From contig NZ_ML123044.1 of assembly GCF_003846175.1 (NCBI RefSeq), positions 876,877 to 940,876 on the forward strand: DNA of 64,000 nucleotides, written 5' to 3'. This document shows, one piece after another, positions 15,922 to 25,187 of this stretch. Origin of the DNA: Streptomyces sp. ADI95-17 (GTDB taxonomy: Bacteria > Actinomycetota > Actinomycetes > Streptomycetales > Streptomycetaceae). A program made the translations under genes and the position numbers. The notes under the pieces are model-generated. The model did no database searches and had not been told where the DNA came from. It saw only the letters and a program-made list of their open reading frames with translations. The stretch's first letter is position 1; every line of letters starts with the position of its first letter.

Positions 15922-17244
15922 TCAGATCTGGCCTTCCTCCAGCATTTCGGTCACCAGTGCGGCGATCTGAGAGCGCTCGGAGCGGGTGAGGGTGACATGC
16001 GCGAAGAGCGGATGCCCCTTCAGCTTCTCGACCACGGCGACGACTCCGTCGTACCGGCCGACCCTGAGGTTGTCCCGCTGCGCCACGTCATGCGTGAGCA
16101 CCACCCGGGAATTCGCCCCGATCCGGGACAACACGGTCAGCAGTACGTTCCGTTCGAGCGACTGCGCCTCGTCGACGATCACGAAGGCGTCGTGCAGCGA
16201 GCGGCCCCGGATGTGGGTGAGCGGCAGGATCTCCAGCATCCCGCGCCCCAGCACCTCTTCGATGATCTCGCGCCCGGCCACCGCCGAGAGCGTGTCGAAG
16301 ACGGCCTGCGCCCAGGGGCTCATCTTCTCGGCCTCGGTGCCGGGGAGATAGCCCAGTTCCTGCCCGCCGACCGCGTACAGCGGACGGAAGACCATCACCT
16401 TCTGGTGCTGCCTGCGCTCCAGGACCGCTTCGAGACCGGCGCAGAGCGCCAGCGCCGACTTGCCGGTGCCGGCCCGGCCGCCCAGCGACACGATGCCGAC
16501 GTCCTGATCGAGGAGCAGATCGAGGGCGATGCGCTGTTCGGCGCTGCGGCCGTGGATGCCGAAGGCCTCCCGGTCGCCGCGGACCAGGCGCACATTGCCC
16601 TCGGCGGTGACCCGCCCGAGCGCCTTGCCGCGCTCGGACTGCAGGACCAGTCCGGTGTGCACGGGCAGCTCGGCGGCCTCGGGAACGTACAGCGTCTCCT
16701 CTCCGTAGAGCAGGTCGACCTGCTCGCCGGAGAGCGGGACCTCCGACATGCCGGTCCAGCCGGAGTCGGTGATGGCGAGTTCGGCGCGGTACTCCTCCGC
16801 GAGGAGGCCGACCGAGGACGCCTTGATGCGCAGGGGCAGGTCCTTGGAGACGACGGTGACGTCGTACCCCTCGGCCTGGAGATTGCGCGCGACCGCGAGG
16901 ATCCGTGAGTCGTTGTCCCCCAACCGGTAGCCGGCTGGCAGTACGCCGGGGTCGGAATGGTTGAGTTCGACGCGCAGCGTCCCGCCCAGATCCCCGAGCG
17001 GGATCGGGGCGTCCAGCCGGCCGTAGCGGACCCGGAAGTCGTCCAGCAGGCGCAGGGCCTGCCGGGCGAAGTAGCCGAGCTCCGGATGGTGCCGTTTGGC
17101 CTCCAGTTCCGTGACCACGACGATCGGGAGCACCACTTCGTGCTCGTCGAACCGGGCCATGGCGTTGGGATCGGCCAGCAGGACGCTGGTGTCGAGAACA
17201 TAGGTGCGCCTGTCGGGCATGCGGCGCTTTGTGCTGGTCACCAC
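15922..17244 (-). CDS. PIN-PhoH family ATPase (PhoH2-like)
   Basis: A 440-residue cytoplasmic protein with two domains. An N-terminal PIN nuclease domain (about 12-150) starts [12 protein letters not shown] with the metal-binding Asp18, and later acidic residues occur in GDNDSRIL and SKDLPLR. The C-terminal PhoH ATPase (about 220-440) has Walker [11 protein letters not shown] and Walker [14 protein letters not shown]-PhoH proteins of mycobacteria unwind and cut RNA. GTG 17244 starts the open frame, with GTG 17241 and ATG 17220 as alternatives; the SD is weak for all. Confidence 0.88.
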   Translation of the reverse strand: MVTSTKRRMPDRRTYVLDTSVLLADPNAMARFDEHEVVLPIVVVTELEAKRHHPELGYFARQALRLLDDFRVRYGRLDAPIPLGDLGGTLRVELNHSDPGVLPAGYRLGDNDSRILAVARNLQAEGYDVTVVSKDLPLRIKASSVGLLAEEYRAELAITDSGWTGMSEVPLSGEQVDLLYGEETLYVPEAAELPVHTGLVLQSERGKALGRVTAEGNVRLVRGDREAFGIHGRSAEQRIALDLLLDQDVGIVSLGGRAGTGKSALALCAGLEAVLERRQHQKVMVFRPLYAVGGQELGYLPGTEAEKMSPWAQAVFDTLSAVAGREIIEEVLGRGMLEILPLTHIRGRSLHDAFVIVDEAQSLERNVLLTVLSRIGANSRVVLTHDVAQRDNLRVGRYDGVVAVVEKLKGHPLFAHVTLTRSERSQIAALVTEMLEEGQI

Positions 17245-17581
17245 GGAAGGACGTACCCCCTCGGACGAGGTTGGGGTGCGACGGCGTCGCGGAGCATCCC
17301 AATGGGAGAGGACGGACCGGGTTCGGGCCCCGAAGCACGGGCCGGGTGCCGGCCCTCCGCGTCGGCCGCGTTGTTCGTACGGTCCTTCGTGTGCAAAGGG
17401 CCTCCCGGGCGAGCGGACTCCATGCCGCTCACTTGGACACGACGTCCGCCTGGTTTTTGACCGGACGTCGACCTGTCAGGGGTATTCCCTCGAACACGCG
17501 AAGCCATGCCGCCCGGGGGCAGGCGGGTGAGCTGGGATTTGTGCCCGGGGCACGTGGGTCCGGGCGGGCCCGCGGGAAGGG

Positions 17582-18343
17582 TCAGCCGCCGTAGCGGCGG
17601 CCGCGGGCCGCGTAGTCGCGCAGTGCGCGGAGGAAGTCGACCTTGCGGAAGGCCGGCCAGAAGACCTCGCAGAAGTAGTACTCGGAGTGTGCGGTCTGCC
17701 AGAGCATGAAGCCGGACAGCCGCTGCTCGCCGCTGGTGCGGATGACGAGGTCCGGATCGGGCTGGCCGCGGGTGTAGAGGTGCTCGGAGATCAGGTCGGT
17801 GGAGACGATCTCCGCCAGGTCCTCGAACGAGGTCCCCTTGGCGGAGTGGTCCAGCAGCAGCGAGCGGACCGCGTCGGCGATCTCCTGGCGGCCGCCGTAG
17901 CCGACGGCGACATTGACCAGTATTCCGTCCACGTCGACCGTGGCCTGCTCGGCCTCCTTGAGCACCGTCTGGGTGTCGGCGGGCAGCAGGTCGAGCGTGC
18001 CGACGTGGTGGACCCGCCAGCGGCCGTCCGCCGCGAGGTCGCGCACGGTGTTCTCGATGATCCCGAGCAGTGGCGTCAGCTCGGACGCGGGCCGGTCGAA
18101 GTTGTCCGTGGAAAGCAGCCAGAGCGTGACGACTTCCACGTCCGTCTCGCTGCACCAGCCGAGAAGTTCCTTGATCTTGTCCGCGCCGGCCTGGTGCCCC
18201 TGCGCGGCCGTGCCGCCGGACGCCTTCGCCCAGCGCCGGTTGCCGTCGAGGATGACACCGATGTGCTTGGGCACCTGGGTGTGGTCGAGGCGGGCCTCCA
18301 CCCGGCGCGCGTAGAGCCCGTACACCAGGTCGCGCAAGTTCAC
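17582..18343 (-). CDS. uppS: Isoprenyl transferase (short-form cis-prenyltransferase, UppS family)
   Basis: A 253-residue cis-prenyltransferase that condenses isopentenyl diphosphate to polyprenyl diphosphate, the carrier lipid for cell-wall and glycan synthesis. The catalytic Asp33 lies in ILDGNRRWAK; STDNFDRP, GYGGRQEI and the RTSGEQRLSGFMLWQ motif near the C-terminus are intact. GTG 18343 is preferred to GTG 18352 because GAGAGG sits eight bases before it, giving the usual MNLRDLVYGLYARRVE start. Whether it makes decaprenyl, undecaprenyl or shorter chains cannot be told from sequence. It is divergent from the aldo/keto reductase gene. Confidence 0.9.
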   Translation of the reverse strand: MNLRDLVYGLYARRVEARLDHTQVPKHIGVILDGNRRWAKASGGTAAQGHQAGADKIKELLGWCSETDVEVVTLWLLSTDNFDRPASELTPLLGIIENTVRDLAADGRWRVHHVGTLDLLPADTQTVLKEAEQATVDVDGILVNVAVGYGGRQEIADAVRSLLLDHSAKGTSFEDLAEIVSTDLISEHLYTRGQPDPDLVIRTSGEQRLSGFMLWQTAHSEYYFCEVFWPAFRKVDFLRALRDYAARGRRYGG

Positions 18344-18542
18344 TGAGTTCACCTCTCGGTTCCGTGCGGGCCCGCCCGCCCCTTTGCCCGGGGTCCGGGG
18401 TCGTCCCCCTGGGGTCGCCGCACGGGTCCGCAGAGTCCGTCGCCCCGCCGTGCCGTGGCAGTCCCCGAAGCCGCCACATTACTGCGCAGCGGGCGTACCG
18501 GCCCAACCCGGCCTGTCACAAGTCCGTGATAAGGAGAGAAAC

Positions 18543-19583
18543 GTGACTGATTCTCCTCTCTACTACCAGGCCGCCCCATCGCGCTACGACTCGATGGAGT
18601 ACCGCCGCACCGGCCGCAGCGGTCTCAAGCTCCCCGCCGTCTCCCTCGGTCTCTGGCACAACTTCGGTGACGACCGCACGCTGGACTCCCAGCGGGCGAT
18701 TCTGCGCCGCGCCTTGGATCTCGGTGTGACCCACTTCGATCTGGCCAACAACTACGGGCCGCCGCCCGGCTCCGCCGAGCTCAATTTCGGCAAGCTCTTC
18801 CGCCAGGACTTCGCCCCGTACCGGGACGAGCTGATCATCTCCACCAAGGCCGGGTACGAGATGCACCCCGGCCCGTACGGCGAGTGGGGTTCCCGCAAGT
18901 ACCTGCTGTCGTCGCTCGACGCCTCGCTGAAGCGGATGGGGCTGGACTACGTCGACATCTTCTACTCCCACCGCTTCGACCCGGAGACCCCGCTGGAGGA
19001 GACGATGGGGGCGCTGGCCTCCGCCGTCCGGCAGGGCAAGGCGCTGTACGTGGGGGTGTCCTCGTACAACGCGGAGCAGACCGCCGAGGCGGCCGGGCTG
19101 CTCAGGGAGATGGGCGTGCCGGCGCTGATCCACCAGCCGTCCTACTCGATGATCAACCGCTGGATCGAGGACGACGACCTGCTCGACACCCTGGAGGCGG
19201 CCGGCATGGGCTGCATCTCCTTCGTGCCGCTCGCGCAGGGTCTGCTCACCGGCAAGTACCTGACGGGCATCCCGGAGGGTTCCCGCGCCACCCAGGGCAA
19301 GTCCCTGGATCCCGGTCTGCTCTCGGACGAGGTGGTGCGCCGGCTGAACGGGCTGAACGACATCGCGCGCCGGCGCGGTCAGTCGCTCGCCCAGCTGGCG
19401 CTCTCCTGGGTGCTGCGGGACAGCCGGATGACGTCCGCGCTGATCGGCGCGTCGAGCGTGAAGCAGCTGGAGGAGAACGTCGGGGCGCTGGCCGGACAGC
19501 CGCTGTCCGCCGAGGAGTTGACGGAGATCGACGCCTTCGCCGTGGACACCGCGGGCACCAACATCTGGGCCGGACGGGGCTGA
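18543..19583 (+). CDS. Aldo/keto reductase, MgrA/YghZ type
   Basis: A 346-residue NADPH-dependent reductase with a TIM barrel. It shows the tetrad context DLANNYG (catalytic Tyr), STKAGY (Lys), DYVDIFYSHRFD (His), the cofactor-binding SALIGASSVKQLEENVGA, and the long family loop MHPGPYGEWGSRKYL typical of the MgrA/YghZ branch. Members reduce L-glyceraldehyde 3-phosphate and detoxify methylglyoxal. The GTG at 18543 follows AAGGAG at 18531-18536, a strong site; the frame is open upstream without support. Confidence 0.92.
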   Translation: MTDSPLYYQAAPSRYDSMEYRRTGRSGLKLPAVSLGLWHNFGDDRTLDSQRAILRRALDLGVTHFDLANNYGPPPGSAELNFGKLFRQDFAPYRDELIISTKAGYEMHPGPYGEWGSRKYLLSSLDASLKRMGLDYVDIFYSHRFDPETPLEETMGALASAVRQGKALYVGVSSYNAEQTAEAAGLLREMGVPALIHQPSYSMINRWIEDDDLLDTLEAAGMGCISFVPLAQGLLTGKYLTGIPEGSRATQGKSLDPGLLSDEVVRRLNGLNDIARRRGQSLAQLALSWVLRDSRMTSALIGASSVKQLEENVGALAGQPLSAEELTEIDAFAVDTAGTNIWAGRG

Positions 19584-19639
19584 CGCGCGGGCGGTCCCGC
19601 GGGGCGCCACGGGCCCCGCGCCGCGGCCCGGACAAAAAA

Positions 19640-19676
19640 CGGGCCGGTCCGTGGGGGGGGGATACGGACCGGCCCG
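19640..19676. terminator. Bidirectional terminator with G9 loop
   Basis: CGGGCCGGTCCGT (19640-19652) pairs with ACGGACCGGCCCG (19664-19676), a 13-bp perfect stem. A run of six A before the stem gives a true U-tract for the minus-strand lipoprotein gene. The loop contains nine consecutive G. Confidence 0.85.
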
Positions 19677-19786
19677 AGGGGGGGTTTCCACCATAACCCT
19701 TCGTAAGTGATGCTGGGCGCCACGCCACTCCACAATCACTCTCCGGATTCACCGGACTCCGTTGCGCGCATCACCGGGTTGACGTC

Positions 19787-20314
19787 TCAGTGCCCGCCGA
19801 CCGGCTTCACACAGCCGGTTCCTTCGAGGTATTTGCCGTGCGCCTCGGCCGTGACCAGGCCGTTGACCATGCCGTCCAGCGAGCCCTCGACGCAGATGGT
19901 GCCGAGGTCGAGCACGAAGGTGTTGCGGTGCGGACCGAAGGTGCCGGTGGTGATGGCGCCGGAGCTGTGGCCCAGACCGGCGAGGGCCGACCGGATCCGG
20001 GGCTCGGTGGCCTTGCGGCCCTCCGCGATCCCGGCCAGAGCGGCCTTGACCTTCGCCACCTCGGCTTCCCCCTTGGCCCGGTCGGCCGGGGACAGCTCGG
20101 CGGTGGACTGGAAGGCGTGGTTCTCCCGGTATTTCGAGGCGTCGCTGCCGTCGACCGAGGAGTCGCCCCGGACCGGCGGGCCGCTGTCCGCGCCGGGGGT
20201 CGTGCCCCCGGCGCCGGCTCCGGCCCGTTCGGTGCCGCAGCCGGCCAGGACGGCGGTGAGGGCGAGTGCCGCCGCTGCGGCGAGTGTCCGGGCCGTACGT
20301 CTCGCAGAGGTCAT
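19787..20314 (-). CDS. Putative lipoprotein
   Basis: A 175-residue protein with a lipoprotein signal: TARTLAAAAALALTAVLAGC, lipobox LAGC. A Gly/Thr-rich linker and a small domain of about 115 residues follow, with two cysteines near the C-terminus (TICVEG and GTGCVKP). No family is recognised. It ends with an intrinsic terminator and is divergent from the AlkZ-like gene. ATG 20314 sits right at the signal peptide; a much longer open frame upstream is antisense to the neighbour. Confidence 0.8.
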   Translation of the reverse strand: MTSARRTARTLAAAAALALTAVLAGCGTERAGAGAGGTTPGADSGPPVRGDSSVDGSDASKYRENHAFQSTAELSPADRAKGEAEVAKVKAALAGIAEGRKATEPRIRSALAGLGHSSGAITTGTFGPHRNTFVLDLGTICVEGSLDGMVNGLVTAEAHGKYLEGTGCVKPVGGH

Positions 20315-20365
20315 GGGCCGAGTATGGGACAGGACCTGACCTGAAGGGCCGGTAGTTTCCCCGTC

Positions 20366-21517
20366 ATGACGAGCCGAACCGCAACCGTGACCTGGACCGC
20401 CGCGAACGCCCGCCGGACGGCCCGCCAGGGGCTCGTGTCCCCCGGCAGCGGCACCCCCGCCGAAGTGGTCGCCACGCTGCCGGCCGCGCACGCCCAGGTC
20501 CTCTCGGCAGCCGAGCTCTCCGTCGGGCTGCGGGCCACGGACCTGACCCGTACCGATGTGCGCGGCGCGCTGTGGAAGGACCGCACCCTGGTCAAGACGT
20601 TCGGGCCGCGGGGCACCGTCCATCTGCTGCCGATGGCCGAACTCCCGCTGTGGACGGGCGCGTTGTCCGCGCTGCCGACCGGGCGCAATCCGTTCGCCAA
20701 GGACGCCCGGATGACGCCGGAGCAGGTCGAGACGGTGCTCGCCGCGATCGGGGACGCGCTGACCGGGGCCGAGCTGACCGCCGACGAGCTCTCCGACGCG
20801 GTGGTGGAGCGGGCCGGGGCGTGGGCGGGGGACCTGGTGATGCCCGCGTTCCAGGGCATGTGGCCGCGCTGGCGGCAGGTGATGCATCTGGCGGGTCACC
20901 GCGGGGTGCTGTGCTTCGGGCCGGACCGCGGCCGCAAGGTCACCTACACCCGCCCCGGTGTCGTGCCGCTCGACGGCCCCGGGGCGCTGGCCGGTCTCGT
21001 ACGCCGCTATCTGCACGCGTACGGACCCGCGACACCGGCGCACTTCGCGAAGTGGCTGGCGGCGCCCTCCGGTTGGGCCGGGGAGCTGTTCGCGGGGACG
21101 GCGGCGCGCGGGGAGATCGAGCAGGTGACGTACGAAGGTGGCCCGGCCTGGGTGGTGGCGGGTGACACCGACTTCTCGGCGGAGCCGGTCCGCGGGGTCC
21201 GGCTGCTCCCCTACTTCGACGCCTTCCTCATCGCCTCCCAGCCGCGCGAGCGGCTCTTCCCGGGCGCGGCGTACACGCGTGCGCTGGCGGGCGGCCAGGC
21301 GGGGAACTTCCCGGTGCTGCTGGTCGACGGCACGGCCGCCGGGGTGTGGCACCAGCGGCGTTCGGGGCGCCGGATCGCGGTGACCGTGGAACCGCTGGCC
21401 CCGCTGACGGCCGGACAGCTGCGGGAGCTGGAGGCGGAGGTGGCGCGGGTCGGGGCGGTGCTGGAGGGGAACGCGGAGCTGACGGTGGGCAAGGTGACGG
21501 TGGGGGCGCACGCGTAG
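20366..21517 (+). CDS. Winged-helix AlkZ/YcaQ-like DNA glycosylase family protein (HTH_42)
   Basis: A 383-residue protein of the HTH_42 (PF06224) family: three winged-helix units and a beta-barrel C-terminal part (DAFLIASQPRERLFPG and ADFSAEPVRGVRLLPYFD regions are typical). AlkZ and YcaQ from this family unhook interstrand crosslinks and excise bulky N-alkyl lesions using a Gln-x-Gln or Gln-x-Asp motif. In the equivalent place this protein has A-H42-A-Q44-V-L-S, so His replaces the first Gln. Function as a glycosylase is likely but not certain. Confidence 0.8.
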   Translation: MTSRTATVTWTAANARRTARQGLVSPGSGTPAEVVATLPAAHAQVLSAAELSVGLRATDLTRTDVRGALWKDRTLVKTFGPRGTVHLLPMAELPLWTGALSALPTGRNPFAKDARMTPEQVETVLAAIGDALTGAELTADELSDAVVERAGAWAGDLVMPAFQGMWPRWRQVMHLAGHRGVLCFGPDRGRKVTYTRPGVVPLDGPGALAGLVRRYLHAYGPATPAHFAKWLAAPSGWAGELFAGTAARGEIEQVTYEGGPAWVVAGDTDFSAEPVRGVRLLPYFDAFLIASQPRERLFPGAAYTRALAGGQAGNFPVLLVDGTAAGVWHQRRSGRRIAVTVEPLAPLTAGQLRELEAEVARVGAVLEGNAELTVGKVTVGAHA

Positions 21518-21620
21518 GGCGGATGCGCGGGGGCACTCGGGGCTTGTCCGGCGGACCGGTCTCCAGGGCCTCTCGTTTGGGTCATGCCGGGCTCGTCCGG
21601 CCCGATCCGGACGGAAGACC

Positions 21621-22079
21621 CTAGGTGGCCGCCGGGGCGCCGCGGTGGCCGCGGGTGAAGCGGATCGCGACGGTGTCGCCGCCGATGACCACGAAACTGC
21701 CGCCCTCGCAGCGGATCACGGCCTCGCGGACCTGGCCGTTCTCGTCCCCGCGTTCCTCGGTGCGGGTGACCGTCCAGCCGCCGTCGGGCGGCTCCGGCAG
21801 GGTCGACACGGTGGCGAACGCCCACTGCCCCGACGGTACGCACCAGTCGGGCAGCCGCGGCCAGGCACCGGGGCCGACCCGCAGGGTCCCGTCGGAGGCG
21901 CAGGTCAGGAGCACCGACTGGCCGTCGGCCAGCAGGAATTCGACGGCTTCCGGCTCCCCCAGCCGCCCCTCCGGGCGGTAGAAGACCCCGGCCACCCCGA
22001 TGATCCGTGCGCCCCTGAGCCAGTCGGCCCTCCCCTGCCGCGGGACCCGCGGTGCGTCCTCTTCGTTCCCCACCCTCAT
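21621..22079 (-). CDS. Hypothetical protein
   Basis: A 152-residue soluble protein, apparently all-beta, with repeated short strands (ARIIGVAGVFY, AVEFLLADGQSVLLTC, SFVVIGGDTVAIRF). I do not recognise a family. ATG 22079 is chosen because GGAAGGA lies just upstream. It sits 68 bases after the methyltransferase gene on the same strand and may be co-transcribed with it. Confidence 0.65.
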   Translation of the reverse strand: MRVGNEEDAPRVPRQGRADWLRGARIIGVAGVFYRPEGRLGEPEAVEFLLADGQSVLLTCASDGTLRVGPGAWPRLPDWCVPSGQWAFATVSTLPEPPDGGWTVTRTEERGDENGQVREAVIRCEGGSFVVIGGDTVAIRFTRGHRGAPAAT

Positions 22080-22147
22080 GGCCAAGTCCTTCCCCAGGCG
22101 CTCACCGTCCAGGGTCGCATCCCCGGGCCGGAAGCGGCGGGTGCGTC

Positions 22148-22954
22148 TCAGGCCTTGGCATCCGGCTTGCGGGCCTCGATCAGGAATCGGGTGGTGTGGG
22201 CGACGAACGGCCCCTCGGTCTCGATCCGGTGGTGCAGTTCGGCCAGTCGCGGCCGGTACTCCTCGACGGTGAAGCCCGGCACCATCCAGATCACCTTGCG
22301 CAGGAAGTAGACGACGGCGCCGATGTCGAGGAATTCGGTGCGAAGTCGTTCCGTCCGCAGATCGACGACCTCCAGCCCGGCCGCCTCGGCCGCCGCCCGG
22401 GCCGCCTCGGGATCGCGGGCAGTGCGGACGGCCGGGGGCTGCGGGCCGAGGAAGTACTCGACGAGCTCGAAGACGCTGGCCGGGCCGACCTGTTGCGAGA
22501 AGTAGGTGCCGCCGGGGGTGAGCACCCGCGCGATCTCCGCCCACCAGGTGGTCACCGGATGCCGGCTGACCACCAGGTCGAAGGCGTTGTCGCCGAACGG
22601 CAGCGGCGGCTCGTCCGGGTCGGCGACCACGGCCGCGCCGAGCGGGTGCAGGAGCGCGGTGGCGCGGGCCACGTTCGGCGGCCAGGACTCGGTGGCGACG
22701 GCGAGCGGCGGCAGCTTCGGTACGGAGGCGAGGACCTCGCCGCCGCCGGTCTGGATGTCGAGCGCGGCCCGGGCCCGCCCCATCCGGTCCGCCATGGCGC
22801 GGGCGTACCCCCAGGAGGGGCGCTCCTCGGTGGCCCGGCCGTCGAGCCAGGAGAAGTCCCAGCCGTCGACGGAGACGGCGGCCGCCTCCGCGACGAGGGC
22901 CTCGAATCGTGCGCGTTCTGCTTCGGCTGCTGCGTCTTCGGTGGTTCCGGACAT
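22148..22954 (-). CDS. Class I SAM-dependent methyltransferase
   Basis: A 268-residue Rossmann-fold methyltransferase. Motif I reads ALDIQTGGGEVLA (about 88-100), the acidic residue after strand 2 is in AVATES, and NAFDLVVSRHPVTTWWAEIARVLTPGGTYFSQQVG contains the motif IV/post-IV region of UbiE-like enzymes. The substrate is unknown. The family of small-molecule methyltransferases is diverse, so no pathway can be assigned from context. Confidence 0.85.
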   Translation of the reverse strand: MSGTTEDAAAEAERARFEALVAEAAAVSVDGWDFSWLDGRATEERPSWGYARAMADRMGRARAALDIQTGGGEVLASVPKLPPLAVATESWPPNVARATALLHPLGAAVVADPDEPPLPFGDNAFDLVVSRHPVTTWWAEIARVLTPGGTYFSQQVGPASVFELVEYFLGPQPPAVRTARDPEAARAAAEAAGLEVVDLRTERLRTEFLDIGAVVYFLRKVIWMVPGFTVEEYRPRLAELHHRIETEGPFVAHTTRFLIEARKPDAKA

Positions 22955-23036
22955 ACGGGAATGGTGTCAGCCGGGTGCCGGGTGGCGCGACTCCAATACG
23001 GCTGGGCCGCGGGTGCGGCCGGGTCGGGCGGCCAGG

Positions 23037-23843
23037 TCAGGCGGCCAGTGCGCCCAGCAGCATGCCCAGCAGCGCGCCGGTGATCATGAACGGGCCGAAC
23101 GGAATGCCGGTCTTGCGTCCGGCCCGCTTGAGGACCATCAGCCCGAACCCGTACACCGCGCCGAGCAGGAACCCGGCGAAGCCCCCGGCGAACACCACGG
23201 CCCAGCCGTACCAGCCCAGCGCCATGCCCAGCGACAGGGCGAGCTTGACGTCCCCGAAGCCCATTCCGTTCGGGTTGATGAGGAAGAGCAGGAAGTAGAA
23301 GCCCCCGAGCGCGGCCCCGCCGAGCAGGGCGGAGGTCCAGGATCCGGCGTGCTCGGGAAGGAGCGCGGCGGCGCCGAGGAGTACGGCGACGGCCCCGGCC
23401 GCGGGCAGGGTCAGCCGGTCGGGCAGCCGGTGGACGCGGCGGTCGATGGTCGCCAGGAGTACGGCGACGGGTGCCATCAGCAGCCAGACGGCCAGTTCGG
23501 GGCGGAGCCCGGTGGCCGCCGCGAGGACGGCGCAGGCGAGCGCGGTGACGACGGGGACGAGGACGCCGGGGGCGTAACGCGCGGCGGGCCGCGGACGGTC
23601 CGCCGCTTCGCCCGGTTCTTCCGGCTCGGCGCCCGCGGTCGCGGGCACCGGGACGGCCGCGCACCGCGCGCACCGGGTGGAGCCGAGCCAGCCGCGGGCG
23701 GCCCCGGTCAGGGCGTGTCCCTCGGGGCAGGCGTCCCGCCAGGGGTCCTCCGGTTCGACGGAGAACCGGTAGGCGGCGCGCGGGACCAGCAGTCCGGCCG
23801 CTGCGCCCCAGAGTGCGGCGAGCACTGTCAGCATGGCGTCCAC
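23037..23843 (-). CDS. Prepilin peptidase (A24 family)
   Basis: A 268-residue polytopic membrane aspartyl protease that cleaves class III/type IV prepilin leaders on the cytoplasmic side of the membrane. The two catalytic aspartates are visible in ATIDRRVHRLPD and GFGDVKL. An N-terminal Cys/His cluster (C-PEGH...CARC) resembles the zinc-binding loop of larger PilD-type enzymes, and about eight hydrophobic segments are present. It is the only such enzyme in the window, 29 kb from the Tad locus, and is the natural candidate to process the Flp pilin there and the two pilin-fusion proteins at 28-34 kb. Confidence 0.88.
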   Translation of the reverse strand: MDAMLTVLAALWGAAAGLLVPRAAYRFSVEPEDPWRDACPEGHALTGAARGWLGSTRCARCAAVPVPATAGAEPEEPGEAADRPRPAARYAPGVLVPVVTALACAVLAAATGLRPELAVWLLMAPVAVLLATIDRRVHRLPDRLTLPAAGAVAVLLGAAALLPEHAGSWTSALLGGAALGGFYFLLFLINPNGMGFGDVKLALSLGMALGWYGWAVVFAGGFAGFLLGAVYGFGLMVLKRAGRKTGIPFGPFMITGALLGMLLGALAA

Positions 23844-23932
23844 GGCCCGACCCTAGGCGGGCGCCGGGCCCGGGTCATGGGTCCTGGGGCCCACTGCCCG
23901 CCGTTGGGGACCCATGGGCCGTCACCTGCCGC

Positions 23933-23938
23933 TACCTT
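23933..23938 (+). promoter_or_regulatory. -10-like element for leaderless DUF192 gene
   Basis: TACCTT ends seven bases before the ATG at 23946, which has no ribosome-binding site. This supports a leaderless start there. Confidence 0.4.
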
Positions 23939-23945
23939 CATGGCC

Positions 23946-24329
23946 ATGGCTCAATGGCGCAATGGCACAGGCACGTTGACGGTCACCGACGCACAGGGAG
24001 GGCAGGAGGAGGCGATACCGCTGCGGATCGCGGCCTCCTACCGGGCCCGGAGTCGCGGGCTGCTGGGGCAGGACGGGATCGACGGCGCCCTGATGATCAC
24101 CCCGTGCGGGAGTGTGCACAGCTTCCGGATGCGGTTCACCATCGATGTGGCCTACCTGGACCGGAAGTTCAAGGTGGTGGCGGTCCACACGATGAAGCCG
24201 GGCCGGCTGGGGATGCCCCGGTTGCGGGCCCGGCATGTGATCGAGGCGGAGGCGGGGGCGATGGAGAAGTGGGGGATCCGGCCGGGGGCCCGGGTGACGA
24301 TCGTCCAGAGCGAGGCCGACGGGAGGTGA
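23946..24329 (+). CDS. DUF192 family protein
   Basis: A 127-residue soluble protein with the DUF192 signature: IAASYRARSRGLLGQDGIDG, then SVHSFRMRFTIDVAYLD with the conserved Phe/Met/Asp residues and the final GIRPGARVTI strand. ATG 23946 is favoured by leaderless spacing, with ATG 23940 as alternative. DUF192 genes are often found beside prepilin peptidase and Tad genes in Streptomyces, as here (divergent from the peptidase gene). The biochemical role is unknown. Confidence 0.82.
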   Translation: MAQWRNGTGTLTVTDAQGGQEEAIPLRIAASYRARSRGLLGQDGIDGALMITPCGSVHSFRMRFTIDVAYLDRKFKVVAVHTMKPGRLGMPRLRARHVIEAEAGAMEKWGIRPGARVTIVQSEADGR

Positions 24330-24385
24330 GCGGGCGGGCCCGCGCGCACCATCAGTACCCCTCGTAGCGCCCCTCGCTCCGGGCC

Positions 24386-24970
24386 CTACGGCCGGAGCTT
24401 GGTGCGGGAGAGCGGCAGGGCGGGGGCGATCGACCAGAGGACCTCGGCCTCGTCCTCGCCGGGGTTGTCCCAGGCGTGCGCGGCCCGCGCCGAGAACGTC
24501 GTGGAGTCGCCGGCCTCCAGGAAGCGGGGCTCGCCGTCCACGCTCAGCCGCAGCGTGCCCCGGACCAGGTACGCGAAGACCGTCTCGGCCTCCAGGCTGT
24601 ACGCGCCGCCGGAGCCGCCGCCGGGCCGCAGGATCGTCCGCATGACCTGGACGTGCCGTTCCTCGGCGGGTGTCAGCAGGAACTCCTCGATGCCGTGGCC
24701 GCCCATCTCCAGCTTGGCGCCCACACCGCCCCTGACGACGTCCTGGTCCGGGTAGTCGAAGAGCGTGGCGATGCCGGTGCCCAGGGCCTCGCAGATGCGG
24801 ATCAGGGTCGGGACGGAGACCGAGGTCTTGCCGCGCTCGGCGAGGCTGACGAACCCCTTGGTCACGCCCGCCGTCTCGGCCACCTGGGCGAGTGTCAGGC
24901 CCTGCGCCAGGCGGAGCTCACGCAGCCTCGGGCCGATCGTGGACATGTGGCTGTCAGGAGCTTCGGGCAT
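24386..24970 (-). CDS. XRE-cupin transcriptional regulator
   Basis: A 194-residue regulator. The N-terminal Cro/CI HTH (about 12-65: LRELRLAQGLTLAQVAETAG, KGFVSLAERGK) is followed by a cupin sensor domain (about 95-190) with AYLVRGTLRLSVDGE and HAWDNPGEDEAEVLW. Proteins of this layout usually control metabolism of small amino or alcohol compounds. It is divergent from the alcohol dehydrogenase and APC permease genes and most likely regulates them. The start could also be ATG 24946 (MSTIGPRL) or 25000; the ATG at 24970 is a compromise. Confidence 0.88.
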   Translation of the reverse strand: MPEAPDSHMSTIGPRLRELRLAQGLTLAQVAETAGVTKGFVSLAERGKTSVSVPTLIRICEALGTGIATLFDYPDQDVVRGGVGAKLEMGGHGIEEFLLTPAEERHVQVMRTILRPGGGSGGAYSLEAETVFAYLVRGTLRLSVDGEPRFLEAGDSTTFSARAAHAWDNPGEDEAEVLWSIAPALPLSRTKLRP

Positions 24971-25187
24971 GGCGGACACGCTACCTGTCGGCGGGGTCAC
25001 GGGCGGTGGCCGGGGGAAGACGCAGGTCGGAAGGGTTACCAGAAGGGTCTTTACCCACCGAGTTTAGTGCTGTAAAACTTGACGAAAGTTTAATGGCGCT
25101 AAACAAGGCGTCTCTGGCGGACCGCTGTGCCGCCCCGCGGCCGTGCCGCGCTCCCCGCCCCTTCCGCACCACCCGAGGAGTAAGCCG

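Noticed and set aside
24970..25187. tRNA or small RNA in the gap between the XRE-cupin and dehydrogenase genes
   Set aside because: No cloverleaf or strong hairpin is apparent; the A/T-rich patch near 25060-25100 looks like overlapping promoters.
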